DNA from: Gemmatimonadetes bacterium 2013_60CM_65_52
Lineage (GTDB): Bacteria > Gemmatimonadota > Gemmatimonadetes > Gemmatimonadales > Gemmatimonadaceae
Direction: 5' to 3'
Length of the DNA: 64,000 bases
Assembly (NCBI GenBank): GCA_002215645.1
Contig: NGFI01000014.1
Location: 372,001 to 436,000, forward strand
Each line of letters starts with the position of its first letter. Position 1 is the stretch's first letter. The position numbers and the translations under genes are program-made. Positions 23,575-32,589 of this stretch are shown here, piece after piece. The notes beneath the pieces are model-generated. The model worked only from the letters and a program-made list of their open reading frames with translations, was not told the DNA's origin and searched no databases.

Positions 23575-24434
23575 AGCCGATCGCGCGGGTGGCCGTGGTT
23601 GGCCTGGGGCTGATGGGAGGCTCACTCGCCCGCGCGCTGGCAGTACGAGACGTACGTGTGCTCGGCTACGACGACGATCCCGAGTCACTCGATTCCGCCG
23701 AACGGGAGGGCATCGTCCATGAACGGCTGGACGCCGAGCTGACGCGTGTCGCGTCCGCCGACGTCATCGTGCTCGCGACGCCGGTGGACGCCGCGATCCG
23801 GCTCCTTCCCTCGGTGGCCCGCTCCGCGAATGGCGTGCGGCTCGTCATGGACATGGCGAGCACGAAACGGAGCATCGTGTCGGCAGCGGAGCTCAATGGA
23901 CTCGGCACTCGCTACGTAGGAGCGCATCCGCTCACCGGTAGCCATCGGAGCGGTTGGCGGGCTTCTCGTGCGACGCTCTTCGACGAAGCGCGCGTTTTCC
24001 TCTGTCCAACCTCGGCCACCACCCCGGACGCTCTGGCGCTGGCGGAAGCATTCTGGCGCGGATTGCGCGCGGGCGTCGAGATCATGGACGCGGCACAGCA
24101 CGACGAGCAGATGGCGTGGCGGAGCCATCTGCCGCACGTGATGTCTGGTGCGCTGGCGGTCGTGCTCGGCGACATGGGGATTCCACGTTCCGCGCTGGGT
24201 CCCGGCGGTCGGGACATGACGCGTCTCGCTGGCAGCGCGCCGTCACTCTGGACCTCCATCGTGGAAGACAATCACGAGCCGCTCGTCGTGGCGCTCGCCG
24301 CGCTGGAGCGCCGGCTTGCGCGCGTGCGCGAAGATCTGCGAGCGCGCGACTCCGCGGGAACCCACGAGTTCTTAGCCGGCGCGCGCGCGTGGTTCGACGG
24401 CGAGCCGCTCACGGGCGGTGAGACGGAGCGGTAG
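23571..24434 (+). CDS. tyrA: Prephenate dehydrogenase
   Basis: 287 residues. The N-terminal NAD(P)-binding Rossmann fold shows VAVVGLGLMGGSLARAL and DVIVLATPVDAAIRLLP. The catalytic region has VMDMASTKRSIV and GAHPLTGSHRSGW (catalytic His in HPLTGSH). The helical domain carries HDEQMAWRSHLPHVMSGALAVVL and MTRLAGSAPSLWTSIVEDN. It makes 4-hydroxyphenylpyruvate for tyrosine. GTG at 23571 overlaps the chorismate mutase stop. There is no C-terminal ACT domain, so feedback control would come from DAHP synthase or transcription. The ABC exporter gene follows after 9 bp. Confidence 0.93.
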   Translation: MKPIARVAVVGLGLMGGSLARALAVRDVRVLGYDDDPESLDSAEREGIVHERLDAELTRVASADVIVLATPVDAAIRLLPSVARSANGVRLVMDMASTKRSIVSAAELNGLGTRYVGAHPLTGSHRSGWRASRATLFDEARVFLCPTSATTPDALALAEAFWRGLRAGVEIMDAAQHDEQMAWRSHLPHVMSGALAVVLGDMGIPRSALGPGGRDMTRLAGSAPSLWTSIVEDNHEPLVVALAALERRLARVREDLRARDSAGTHEFLAGARAWFDGEPLTGGETER

Positions 24435-24443
24435 TTTTCGCGA

Positions 24444-25382
24444 ATGGCGAACGTTCCCGCTCTGAAGGTCGAAGGGTTGCGCAAGGCCTACGGCGACGTG
24501 GTCGCGGTGGATGGCCTCGACCTCACCGTGAACGCCGGCGAGTGCTTCGGTCTCCTCGGTCCGAACGGCGCGGGCAAGACGACGACGATCGAGATCTGTG
24601 AAGGGCTCACCGATCCGGATGCCGGCGTCGTGGAAGTGCTCGGCCAACGTTGGGATCACGACGAGCGCGCACTTCGCGAGCGGCTCGGCATCCAGCTTCA
24701 GGAGACGCAGCTCGCGGAAAAGCTCACAGTAGACGAGACAATTCGCCTGTTCCGGAGCTTCTACGTTCGCGGGCGCGACGTCGGCGATGTGATCGACGTC
24801 GTGCAGCTCGGCGAGAAGCGCTCCTCGCGCGTGGGGAAGCTGTCTGGCGGCCAGAAGCAGCGCCTCGCGCTCGCGTGCGCCATCGTCGGCGACCCGGAGC
24901 TGCTCTTTCTCGACGAACCGACGACGGGACTCGATCCGCAGTCGCGGCGACAGCTCTGGGACCTCATCACGGAGTTGCGGGCGAGCGGGCGGAGCATCGT
25001 GCTGACGACACACTACATGGACGAAGCGGAGCGACTCTGCGACCGCGTCGCCATCGTCGATCACGGCCGCATCATCGCGCTCGGTGCGCCCCGCGAGCTC
25101 ATCGCGTCGCTCGGTGCCGAACATGTCGTGGAATTCACGACGCCGGAGGCGCCGCCGGGCGCGTTGGATGCCACGCGTCTTCGTGCGATCGATGGTGTCA
25201 TGGCAGTCCGCGAGCATGACGGCCGATGGACGCTGGAGGTGGCCAATCTCGCGCAAACCGTTCCGGCGCTCCTGGCCGAGCTGCAACGGCTTCAGCTTGG
25301 CCTTGGGGAGCTCGCCACACATTCGGCGACGCTGGAGGATGTCTTCGTCTCCCTGACTGGGCGGCAACTGCGCGATGCCTGA
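24444..25382 (+). CDS. ABC transporter ATP-binding protein (ABC-2/DrrA type)
   Basis: 312 residues. Walker A GPNGAGKTTTIE, Q-loop around QLQETQLAEKL, signature LSGGQKQRLALA, Walker B LLFLDEPTTGLDP and H-loop TTHYMDEAERL are all intact. A C-terminal DrrA-like domain (about 230-312) is present. It powers the permease encoded by the next gene, which overlaps by 8 bp. It sits 9 bp after tyrA, so it is likely transcribed from the aromatic operon. The substrate is unknown. Confidence 0.93.
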   Translation: MANVPALKVEGLRKAYGDVVAVDGLDLTVNAGECFGLLGPNGAGKTTTIEICEGLTDPDAGVVEVLGQRWDHDERALRERLGIQLQETQLAEKLTVDETIRLFRSFYVRGRDVGDVIDVVQLGEKRSSRVGKLSGGQKQRLALACAIVGDPELLFLDEPTTGLDPQSRRQLWDLITELRASGRSIVLTTHYMDEAERLCDRVAIVDHGRIIALGAPRELIASLGAEHVVEFTTPEAPPGALDATRLRAIDGVMAVREHDGRWTLEVANLAQTVPALLAELQRLQLGLGELATHSATLEDVFVSLTGRQLRDA

Positions 25383-26445
25383 TTCCCGTTCCGAGGATCG
25401 CCGGCCGTGGAGCGAGCGGTCGCTGGCGCAATTGACGCTCGTTCGATTCCGGGAGTTCATTCGCGAGCCCGAGGCCGTTTTCTGGACGTTCGCGTTTCCC
25501 ATCATCCTCGCGCTGGGACTCGGCATCGCGTTTCGGAACAAGCCGGCCGACGTGGTGACGATCGGCGCGATTCACGGTACAGCGGCGCGCGATTCCGTGG
25601 TGGCGCGGCTCCAGCATGCACACGGGCTTCGCGTGCTCAGCATGGACGACTCAGCCGCGGCGCGCGCGCTCCGCACCGGTGAGGTGGCGCTGGTGGTGGT
25701 GGCTTCCGCGGGCGGAGCGGAATATCGGTTCGACGACACGCGGCCCGAAGGTCGCTCTGCCCGTGCGCTCGTGGACGACGCGTTGCAGCGCGCAGCGGGA
25801 CGTAAGGATCCCATGTCCGTCAGTGAGCGGAAGGTGCGCGAGAAGGGATCGCGTTACATCGATTTCGTCGTGCCCGGCCTGCTCGGGATGAACATCATGG
25901 GCGGTGGCATATGGGGACTTGGGTTTGCCATCGTCGAGGCGCGGCGGAGGAATCTGCTCAAGCGACTCGTGTCCACGCCGATGCCGCGGTCGCACTACCT
26001 GGCATCGTTCCTCTTCTCGCGCTTCTTCTTTCTCGTTCTCGAAATCGCGGTCCTGGTGGGCAGCGCGGCCCTGTTTTTCGACGTTCCAGTGCGGGGCTCG
26101 GTGCTTCAGCTCTTCGTCGTCTGCCTGTCGTCGGCGCTCGCTTTCGGCGGAATGGGGTTGCTCATTGCGTCGCGTGCCCGGACGATGGAGGGCGTCTCCG
26201 GGCTCATGAACCTGACGATGATGCCGATGTGGGTGTTGTCCGGCGTGTTCTTCTCGTCGTCCAACTTTCCACGCGTTGCACAACCCGTCATTCAGGCGCT
26301 GCCGCTCACCGCAACGAACAATGCCTTGCGGGCAACGATGCTTCAGGGCGCGGGATGGAGCGCGGTCGCACCCTCGCTCGCGATCGTGGGCGCGTGGCTC
26401 GTCGTCAGCTTCGCGCTGGCGCTCAAGTTGTTTCGCTGGCGCTGA
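25375..26445 (+). CDS. ABC-2 type transporter permease
   Basis: 356 residues. One N-terminal TM segment (about 35-52, FWTFAFPIILALGLGIAF) precedes a large extracytoplasmic domain (about 55-165). A five-helix ABC-2 core follows (FVVPGLLGMNIMGGGIWGLGFAIVEARRRNLLKRLVSTPMPR, then the NLTMMPMWVLSGVFFSSSNFP signature). It partners the ATPase upstream and probably exports a small molecule or lipid. Its 3' end overlaps the convergent decarboxylase gene by 23 bp. Confidence 0.9.
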   Translation: MPDSRSEDRRPWSERSLAQLTLVRFREFIREPEAVFWTFAFPIILALGLGIAFRNKPADVVTIGAIHGTAARDSVVARLQHAHGLRVLSMDDSAAARALRTGEVALVVVASAGGAEYRFDDTRPEGRSARALVDDALQRAAGRKDPMSVSERKVREKGSRYIDFVVPGLLGMNIMGGGIWGLGFAIVEARRRNLLKRLVSTPMPRSHYLASFLFSRFFFLVLEIAVLVGSAALFFDVPVRGSVLQLFVVCLSSALAFGGMGLLIASRARTMEGVSGLMNLTMMPMWVLSGVFFSSSNFPRVAQPVIQALPLTATNNALRATMLQGAGWSAVAPSLAIVGAWLVVSFALALKLFRWR

Positions 26446-27853
26446 CGTCCGCCTCCCGCTTCACGGCGTCCCACAATGCGGCGACGTCCTTCCACTCCGT
26501 GGTGACGGAGCCGATCGAGACGCGCACCATCCACCGCCCGTCGAGCATCGCCGGCGTCAGGTAGGCTTCACCCGAAGCGTTCACACGCTCGGCCCAGCGC
26601 AGGGTATGCCGATCGAGATCCTCCGCGGAGAGTCCGCTCGGGTCGTGACGAATACACACGGTTTGCAGCCGAACGGGCGCGAGCACGCACCATCCGTCCG
26701 TCGCATCAATGAGCTTCGCGAGCGCCTGGGCATTCTCCATGTCGCGGCGCAGGCGCTGCTGCAGTCCGGCCACGCCCTGTTCGCGGATGAGAAACCACAT
26801 CTTCAGTGCGCGAAATCGTCTGCCGAGCGGCAATCCCCAGTCGCGCAGGTTCTTCACCTGGTCGTCCACCGTGGAGCGCAGATAGCTGGGGTTGGTGGAC
26901 ATGACTCGCACCAGATGATCGGCGTCGCGCACATAGTAGAGCGAGCAATCGAACGCGACGCCGAGCCACTTGTGCGCGTTGACGACGACCGAGTCTGCCT
27001 GTTCGATGCCATTCCACATCCAGCGGCACTCAGGGAGAATCATCGCGGACCCCGCCATGGCAGCGTCGACGTGCAGCCAGATGCCGTGCGGTGCGATGAC
27101 GGATGCGATCGCCGCCACGGGGTCGATTGCAGTGGTCGTCGTCGTGCCGACGGACGCCACAACCGCGCACGGATGTCGTCCCGCAGCGAGATCTTCCGCG
27201 ATTGCCTGTGCCAACGCGTCGGCCTGCATGCCGAAATCGGCATCATGTGGAATCAGCCGCAGATTCTCGCGTCCGAAGCCCGCGAGTAGCGCGGCCTTTT
27301 CCACGGAGCTGTGCGCGTGGGCCGAGGTGTATACGATCAGGGCGGCCTGTTCGCCATGAAGTCCGGCGCGCGCCAACGAATAATTCGACGCACGCTCTCG
27401 AGCGCAGAGCAGCGCCACGAGCGTGCTCGTGGACGCAGTGTCCTGAATTACGCCGCTCCATGCGTCGGAGAGGCCGGCCATCTGCCGGAACCAGTCGCAG
27501 ACGACTTCTTCCAGCTCCGTGAGCGCGGGGCTCGACTGCCAGGACAGTCCCAAGACGCCGAGGCCCGTGCCAAGCATGTCGCCAAGAACGCTCGAGAGCT
27601 CGCCGTTGGAGGGGAAATAGCCGAAGAAGCGCGGATGCTGCCAGTGCGTCAGCCCCGGAACGATGATCTCGTCCACGTCGCGGAAAATGTCTGTGAACGA
27701 CTGCCCGTGCTGGGGCGGCGATGCGGGCAGCTGCGCGCGAACGTCGCCAGGCTTCGTGCGGGCCATGACCGGTCGATTGGCCACGTGCGCGCGATAGTCG
27801 GCGACCCAATCGACGAGCTGATGCGCAAGGCGGCGAAATTCTTCCGGGCTCAC
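26423..27853 (-). CDS. PLP-dependent group II decarboxylase (aromatic L-amino acid decarboxylase-like)
   Basis: 476 residues. The fold-type I decarboxylase of the AADC/DDC group is evident from HPRFFGYFPSNGELSSVLGDMLGTGL, QDTASTSTLVALLCARE, YTSAHAHSSVEKAALLAGFG, WLHVDAAMAGSAMILPE and the PLP Lys295 in VNAHKWLGV. Members decarboxylate tyrosine, tryptophan, phenylalanine or DOPA to amines; the exact substrate cannot be told. It starts with GTG at 27853 in a GTGA overlap with the VTT-domain protein gene. It converges on the aromatic operon, an arrangement that may or may not be functional. Confidence 0.9.
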   Translation of the reverse strand: MSPEEFRRLAHQLVDWVADYRAHVANRPVMARTKPGDVRAQLPASPPQHGQSFTDIFRDVDEIIVPGLTHWQHPRFFGYFPSNGELSSVLGDMLGTGLGVLGLSWQSSPALTELEEVVCDWFRQMAGLSDAWSGVIQDTASTSTLVALLCARERASNYSLARAGLHGEQAALIVYTSAHAHSSVEKAALLAGFGRENLRLIPHDADFGMQADALAQAIAEDLAAGRHPCAVVASVGTTTTTAIDPVAAIASVIAPHGIWLHVDAAMAGSAMILPECRWMWNGIEQADSVVVNAHKWLGVAFDCSLYYVRDADHLVRVMSTNPSYLRSTVDDQVKNLRDWGLPLGRRFRALKMWFLIREQGVAGLQQRLRRDMENAQALAKLIDATDGWCVLAPVRLQTVCIRHDPSGLSAEDLDRHTLRWAERVNASGEAYLTPAMLDGRWMVRVSIGSVTTEWKDVAALWDAVKREADVSASETT

Positions 27854-28428
27854 GACGGCTCACCTCCGGCCGATTCGCGAGGCGCCGCCATGCGCCGCCG
27901 AGTAATGAACAGCAGCACGATCAGGAGCAGCAACGCCAGGAGTCCGAGCCGAACCTCGAGCCGGCGCGTAACCTGAAGCACACGCAGCGCCGCTCCGCCA
28001 AAGGCGAGGCCGACGTACGCGAACGCGATCGACCAGAGCAGGCAACTGATTCCGCTCGCCATCCCGTAAAGACTCAGCGGTACACGCGCCGCGCCGCATG
28101 CAATCGGCAGGGGCAGTCTCAGCCCATACGCGAAGCGAATCGCGAGCGAAGCACGCCACGGGTGACGAGCGACCAGACGCAACGCGGTCTCGATTGGTTC
28201 TTCCTTGTCCGGCCACCGCCTGCGGACCCAGTTGATGCGCGAATAGCCGATCCAATAAAGCGCGAGTGACGCCAGCCAGATGCCGATGGCCACCGCGGCG
28301 ATGACGGCCAGCAACTGTGCCCGGCCATGCCTCGCGGCAATGCCACCGAGGATGGGATTCGTCTCCTCGAACACGATGCTCGTCAGCCCCAGGACCGCGT
28401 ATTTCCACGCGCGTGCGAGCGGCGCCAT
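27850..28428 (-). CDS. DedA/VTT-domain membrane protein
   Basis: 192 residues. The VTT (DedA, SNARE-associated) region shows an N-terminal re-entrant segment with FEETNPILGG, a TM helix AVIAAVAIGIWLASLALYWIGY, the conserved RFAYGLRLPLPIACGAARVPLSLYG, and two C-terminal helices. DedA proteins work as lipid flippases (undecaprenyl phosphate or phospholipid). It overlaps the decarboxylase start by GTGA, so the two are translated together, although no joint function is obvious. Start ATG at 28428. Confidence 0.85.
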   Translation of the reverse strand: MAPLARAWKYAVLGLTSIVFEETNPILGGIAARHGRAQLLAVIAAVAIGIWLASLALYWIGYSRINWVRRRWPDKEEPIETALRLVARHPWRASLAIRFAYGLRLPLPIACGAARVPLSLYGMASGISCLLWSIAFAYVGLAFGGAALRVLQVTRRLEVRLGLLALLLLIVLLFITRRRMAAPRESAGGEPS

Positions 28429-28578
28429 GGTGTGGGCATGACGGAGGACTGGTGCGGCGGATTGCAGGATCAGGAACAGAATACGACCATTCCTCGTGGG
28501 GCGGGGCGATGGGGCAGGGAAATCTATCGCCGGGGAACGGCCGCCAGAATCACCGGATCACCTCAATTCAGAGACAGA

Positions 28579-30636
28579 ATGCCGATGCGTCGTTCACTCC
28601 TTCTCGCGCTCATCGCCATCTCCAGTTCGGCGGGTGGGCAGTCCGCGTCGTCCCTGCGTCTCGTCCCGCAGCCCCGAGAGGCAAGACCTGGACGTGACCT
28701 CGTGCTGTCGGGGGGCATCAACGTCATCGTCCCCACCGACAGCGACGACGCATTCGCCGCGCGGGATCTTCGAGACGCACTGCGCGAGAACGGCATCGCC
28801 GCGGGCGGTTCTCGGGCGAGTGCGCGCGTGGTCCTGCTGCGCACGTCGTCGCCCGCCGCACGGACACTCCTCCAGGACGCGGGTGTCGCGTTCGACAACG
28901 CGATGCGCGAGGAGGGCTACGCCATCATTCCGCAGGGCAGTACGCTCACCGTCGTGGGCTCCACGAGCGCGGGGATCTTCTACGGCGCGCAGACGGTAAA
29001 GCAGCTCGTGCGCGGCCGCGGCGCCTCGGCAGTACTGCAGCTCGCCGCAATTCGCGACTGGCCCGCGCTGGCGCATCGCGGCCTCCATGACGATTTGTCG
29101 CGCGGGCCGGTGCCCACGCTCGATTACATGAAGCGGCAGATCCGCACGTTCGCCGCATTCAAGATCAACACCTATTCGCCGTACTTCGAGCACACGCTCG
29201 AGTATCGCGCCAATCCGCTCATTGCGCCGCCGGGTGGTGCGTTGTCGCGAGCGGACGTGAAGGAATTGGTCGCCTATGCGCGGCGCTATCACATCGACGT
29301 CATACCCGAACAGGAAGCCTTCGGCCACCTGCACCACGTGCTGAAGTACGAGCTGTACGCGCCGCTCGCCGAAACGCCGCATGGGCACGTGCTCGCGCCC
29401 GGCCAGGCCGGCTCCATGGCGCTCATTCGCCAGTGGTTCGCGGAGATCGACAGTCTCTTTCCGAGCCGATACGTTCACCTCGGCGCAGACGAGACCTTCG
29501 AGCTCGGGCGCGGTCAAACGGCGGAGCGCATTCGGCGCGACAGCATCGGCCCCGTGTACCTCGGATTCCTGCGCGACATCGTCGAATCCATCAAGCGGCC
29601 GGGCAAGCGCTACCTCTTCTGGGGCGACGTCGCGGTCAACCATCCGGATCTCGTCCGCTCGCTCCCGAAGGAAATGCTCGCCGTCGCGTGGTCGTACGGC
29701 GCGGATACGAGCTTCGCGCGTCAGATCACACCGTTCACGCAGGCGGGCATCGAGACGTGGGTGGCGCCAGGGGTGAGCAGCTGGAATCGCGTGTACCCGA
29801 ATTACAACATCGCATTCGTCAACATCCGCAACTTCGTGCGCGACGGCCAGCGCCTTGGTGCCACGGGTGTATTGAACACGACCTGGGACGATGACGGCGA
29901 GGCGCTGTTCAATCAGAGCTGGGCCGGCGTGCTGTTCGGCGCGGCCGCTTCGTGGCAGCCCGGCGAGAGCAGCATCGACGAGTTTCAGCGGTCCTACGGC
30001 CGCGCACTCTTCGGCGACACGACCGGCCACATCGACGCCGCCGAGCGGCTGTTGATGGCGGCCCACGCGACGCTGCGGCAGGCGGGTCTTGGCGAAGGTA
30101 GTGATGCGCTATTCTGGCGTGATCCGTTCAGCGCCGATGGATTGGTGACCGCACCGCGCATTCGCCCGTACTCGCGCGCGCTGCGCATCGCGGCGGAATC
30201 CGCCCTCGTGCACCTGGCGCAGTTGCGTGCAGCCGGCAACGTCAGAAGCACGGACGTCATCGACGCCATGGAGCTCGGTGCGCGACGCTTGGACCTCATC
30301 GGCATGAAGTTCCAGCTCGCTGATGACATACGCGAGGCCTACGGGCGCGCTGCCGACTCCACGAATCGCGATCGCGGGCGCGATCTCGCGGACATCTCCG
30401 GCGTCAACGGCCGCATGCAGGACCTGCGGGACGCCTACTCGCTCACGCGGGACCTGTACGAGTCCTCATGGCGGAAGGAGAACCGGCCGTACTGGATCGG
30501 CAACGTGCTGGTGAAGTACGATCTCGCCACCCAGTTGTGGCAGGCACGCGCGGATCGATTCGCGGCAACACGAGCGGAATTCTCCCGGACGCGTCGGCTG
30601 CCGAGCTTCGACGCCGCCGGCATCCCCGCGCCGTGA
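28579..30636 (+). CDS. GH20 beta-N-acetylhexosaminidase, secreted
   Basis: 685 residues from ATG 28579, preceded by GAGACAG. The signal peptide is MPMRRSLLLALIAISSSAGG. An N-terminal GH20b domain (about 30-160, ending YAIIPQ...TVVGSTSAGIFYGAQTVKQL) leads into the TIM barrel with RGLHDDLSRGPVP, FKINTYSPYFEHTLEY, DVIPEQEAFGHLHHVL and the catalytic Asp304-Glu305 in HLGADETFELG. WAGVLFGAAASWQPGE closes the barrel. The C-terminal helical region (about 520-685) is unassigned. It hydrolyses terminal GlcNAc/GalNAc from chitin, peptidoglycan fragments or glycans. The frame extends upstream to 28327 but those codons overlap a divergent promoter region. Confidence 0.88.
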   Translation: MPMRRSLLLALIAISSSAGGQSASSLRLVPQPREARPGRDLVLSGGINVIVPTDSDDAFAARDLRDALRENGIAAGGSRASARVVLLRTSSPAARTLLQDAGVAFDNAMREEGYAIIPQGSTLTVVGSTSAGIFYGAQTVKQLVRGRGASAVLQLAAIRDWPALAHRGLHDDLSRGPVPTLDYMKRQIRTFAAFKINTYSPYFEHTLEYRANPLIAPPGGALSRADVKELVAYARRYHIDVIPEQEAFGHLHHVLKYELYAPLAETPHGHVLAPGQAGSMALIRQWFAEIDSLFPSRYVHLGADETFELGRGQTAERIRRDSIGPVYLGFLRDIVESIKRPGKRYLFWGDVAVNHPDLVRSLPKEMLAVAWSYGADTSFARQITPFTQAGIETWVAPGVSSWNRVYPNYNIAFVNIRNFVRDGQRLGATGVLNTTWDDDGEALFNQSWAGVLFGAAASWQPGESSIDEFQRSYGRALFGDTTGHIDAAERLLMAAHATLRQAGLGEGSDALFWRDPFSADGLVTAPRIRPYSRALRIAAESALVHLAQLRAAGNVRSTDVIDAMELGARRLDLIGMKFQLADDIREAYGRAADSTNRDRGRDLADISGVNGRMQDLRDAYSLTRDLYESSWRKENRPYWIGNVLVKYDLATQLWQARADRFAATRAEFSRTRRLPSFDAAGIPAP

Positions 30637-30726
30637 CCGGCACTACCCGTCTCGTCGGCGTCCCGGGCGCGTACGAAGGACGCCATCCGTGCCCTGCGGG
30701 CGGGCTGCGGCTCTGCCCCGTGCGCG

Positions 30727-30828
30727 CTACTTTCCGTCCAGCAGCAGAAGAACCGCGGCAATGGCAATGAACAGCAGCACGAGACAGCCACACCCTGGAT
30801 TGCGCGGAACCCACCGCGGAAGACGCAT
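30727..30828 (-). CDS. Putative 33-residue membrane microprotein
   Basis: A short minus-strand frame: MRLPRWVPRNPGCGCLVLL, then a hydrophobic helix rich in Ile/Ala/Val/Leu, ending LLDGK. A basic N-terminus, a GCGC motif at residues 12-15 and one TM helix make a plausible small membrane protein, and it fills a 273-bp gap with no other gene. Evidence is composition only. Start ATG 30828, stop TAG 30729-30727. Confidence 0.4.
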   Translation of the reverse strand: MRLPRWVPRNPGCGCLVLLFIAIAAVLLLLDGK

Positions 30829-30909
30829 CACGGCAAGATACCCGGAGGGTCAGTCCGGTAACGCGCTTGAAGTGAGCAGCAGGAGACTCATCCGCCAAAC
30901 CCACCTCGA

Positions 30910-31998
30910 ATGAACCTCCGTCTCGTTTCGACACTTGTATTTCTGCTCGCGCCGCCGCTGGTCGCGCAGCCGGTGCGACAACTGCCAGGCACCACGGGCG
31001 ATTTTGCCATTCACAATTTCAAGTTCGCCAGCGGTGAGACCCTGCCCGTCCTGCGCGTGCACTACAGGACCCTGGGCAGTCCGCGGCGCGACGCACGCGG
31101 CGTGGTGCGCAACGCCGTCCTCATCCTTCACGGCACGACCGGGTCGGGAAACAATTTTTTCTCGCCCATCTTCGCCGGTGAGCTGTTCGGGGCGGGGCAA
31201 CCACTCGATACCACGAAGTACTACGTCGTGCTGCGCGACGCGATCGGACATGGACAGTCGAGTCGTCCAAGCGATGGATTGCGCGGGCGATTTCCGCATT
31301 ACACGTACGACGACATCGTCGATGCCGACTACCGATTGCTCGTCGAGCGGCTCGGCGTCGCGCACCTGCGAGTCGTCATGGGAACGTCGATGGGCGGCAT
31401 GCTCAGCTGGGTGTGGGCGGAGCGTCACCCCGACTTCATGGACGGCGTCGTGCCCCTCGCGTGCGCGCCGACGCAGATCGCGGGACGCAACCGCATGATG
31501 CGCCGCATGGCGATGGATGACATCCGCAGCGATCCCGCGTGGAAGAACGGCGATTACACGGCCCCACCGCCCGGATTGCGCGCCGCGCTCCAGATCCTGT
31601 GGTTCATGACGAGCGCACCGCTCGTGCAGCAGCATGACGCGCCCACGCGCCAGGCCGCTGACTCGCTGATCGAGCATTTTCTCGAGTCACGCATGCGCGT
31701 CACCGACGCGAATGATTTTCTCTATGCGTTCGATGCATCGCGCGACTACAATCCCGAGCCGATGCTCGACCGGATTCGAGCCGCAGTGCTCGCGATCAAC
31801 TCGGCGGACGATCAGGTGAATCCGCCGGAGCTCGGCATCGTCGAGCGGCTCATTACGCAGGTGCAACGCGGGCGCTTCCTCCTCATTCCCATAGGTCCCG
31901 AGACGCGCGGCCACGGCACGCACACGGTCGCCAAGCTGTGGAAGAAGCCCTTTGCGGAATTTCTCGAATCGCTGCCACCGTTGCCGCTCCTGCATTGA
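30910..31998 (+). CDS. Secreted alpha/beta-hydrolase of the homoserine O-acetyltransferase (MetX) family
   Basis: 362 residues with a signal peptide (MNLRLVSTLVFLLAPPLVAQ). The MetX-like fold includes LPVLRVHYRTLGSPR, AVLILHGTTGSGNNFF, VVLRDAIGHGQSSRPSDGL, the nucleophile elbow GTSMGGMLSW, the acid region INSADDQVNPPE and His in HGTHT. Real MetX is cytoplasmic and carries GGSMGGMQ. The signal peptide and GTSMGG suggest an exported hydrolase or transferase of this family rather than methionine synthesis. No met genes are adjacent, and MsrA follows 45 bp downstream. Confidence 0.82.
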   Translation: MNLRLVSTLVFLLAPPLVAQPVRQLPGTTGDFAIHNFKFASGETLPVLRVHYRTLGSPRRDARGVVRNAVLILHGTTGSGNNFFSPIFAGELFGAGQPLDTTKYYVVLRDAIGHGQSSRPSDGLRGRFPHYTYDDIVDADYRLLVERLGVAHLRVVMGTSMGGMLSWVWAERHPDFMDGVVPLACAPTQIAGRNRMMRRMAMDDIRSDPAWKNGDYTAPPPGLRAALQILWFMTSAPLVQQHDAPTRQAADSLIEHFLESRMRVTDANDFLYAFDASRDYNPEPMLDRIRAAVLAINSADDQVNPPELGIVERLITQVQRGRFLLIPIGPETRGHGTHTVAKLWKKPFAEFLESLPPLPLLH

Positions 31999-32043
31999 TG
32001 CGGGCAGCGGAACTGGACGTCTCCCGACGCGATTGGTAAAGGC

Positions 32044-32589
32044 ATGAGCAATAGCGAAATCGCCACGCTGGGCGGCGGCTGCTTCTGGTGCCTCGATGCC
32101 GTGTACCGTGGATTGCGAGGCGTCTCCTCGTCCGTGAGCGGCTACGCCGGCGGCACGCCGCCCAAGCCGTCCTACGAGCTCGTCTGTTCGGGACGCACCG
32201 GACACGCGGAAGTCGTTCAGCTCACGTTCGACCCGGCACAGATCACCTTCCGCGAGCTGCTCGAGGTGTTCTTCGTCATCCACGATCCGACCACGCTGAA
32301 TCGCCAGGGCGGCGACGTGGGGACGCAGTATCGGTCGGTGATCTTCTACCACTCACCGGAGCAGAAGGCCGCCGCTGAGTCGCTCATTCGCGAGCTCGAC
32401 GAAAGCGGCCGCTACGACGCGAAGATCGTCACGCAGGTTCTGCCCGCGCCGGAGTTCTACGCCGCGGAGGACTACCACCAGGACTACTTCGCCAAGAACC
32501 CCGCACAGGGGTACTGTCGCGCGGTGGTGGCGCCGAAGGTCGTGAAGGCGCGGAAGGAATTCTTCGACAAGTACAACGCCAGCCGTTAA
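32044..32589 (+). CDS. msrA: Peptide methionine sulfoxide reductase MsrA
   Basis: 181 residues. The catalytic motif GGGCFWCLDAVYR places the nucleophile at Cys13, followed by GYAGG, HAEVVQLTFDP, FVIHDPTTLNRQGGDVGTQYRS and EDYHQDYFAKNPAQGYC with a C-terminal resolving Cys. It reduces methionine-S-sulfoxide in proteins. It lacks a signal peptide, so it is cytoplasmic. It overlaps the convergent small membrane protein gene by 4 bp. Confidence 0.97.
   Translation: MSNSEIATLGGGCFWCLDAVYRGLRGVSSSVSGYAGGTPPKPSYELVCSGRTGHAEVVQLTFDPAQITFRELLEVFFVIHDPTTLNRQGGDVGTQYRSVIFYHSPEQKAAAESLIRELDESGRYDAKIVTQVLPAPEFYAAEDYHQDYFAKNPAQGYCRAVVAPKVVKARKEFFDKYNASR

Noticed and set aside
28327-28578. N-terminal extension of the GH20 gene
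   Set aside because: Upstream residues are low-complexity, whereas a good signal peptide begins at 28579 after GAGACAG; the extension overlaps the divergent gene's start region.
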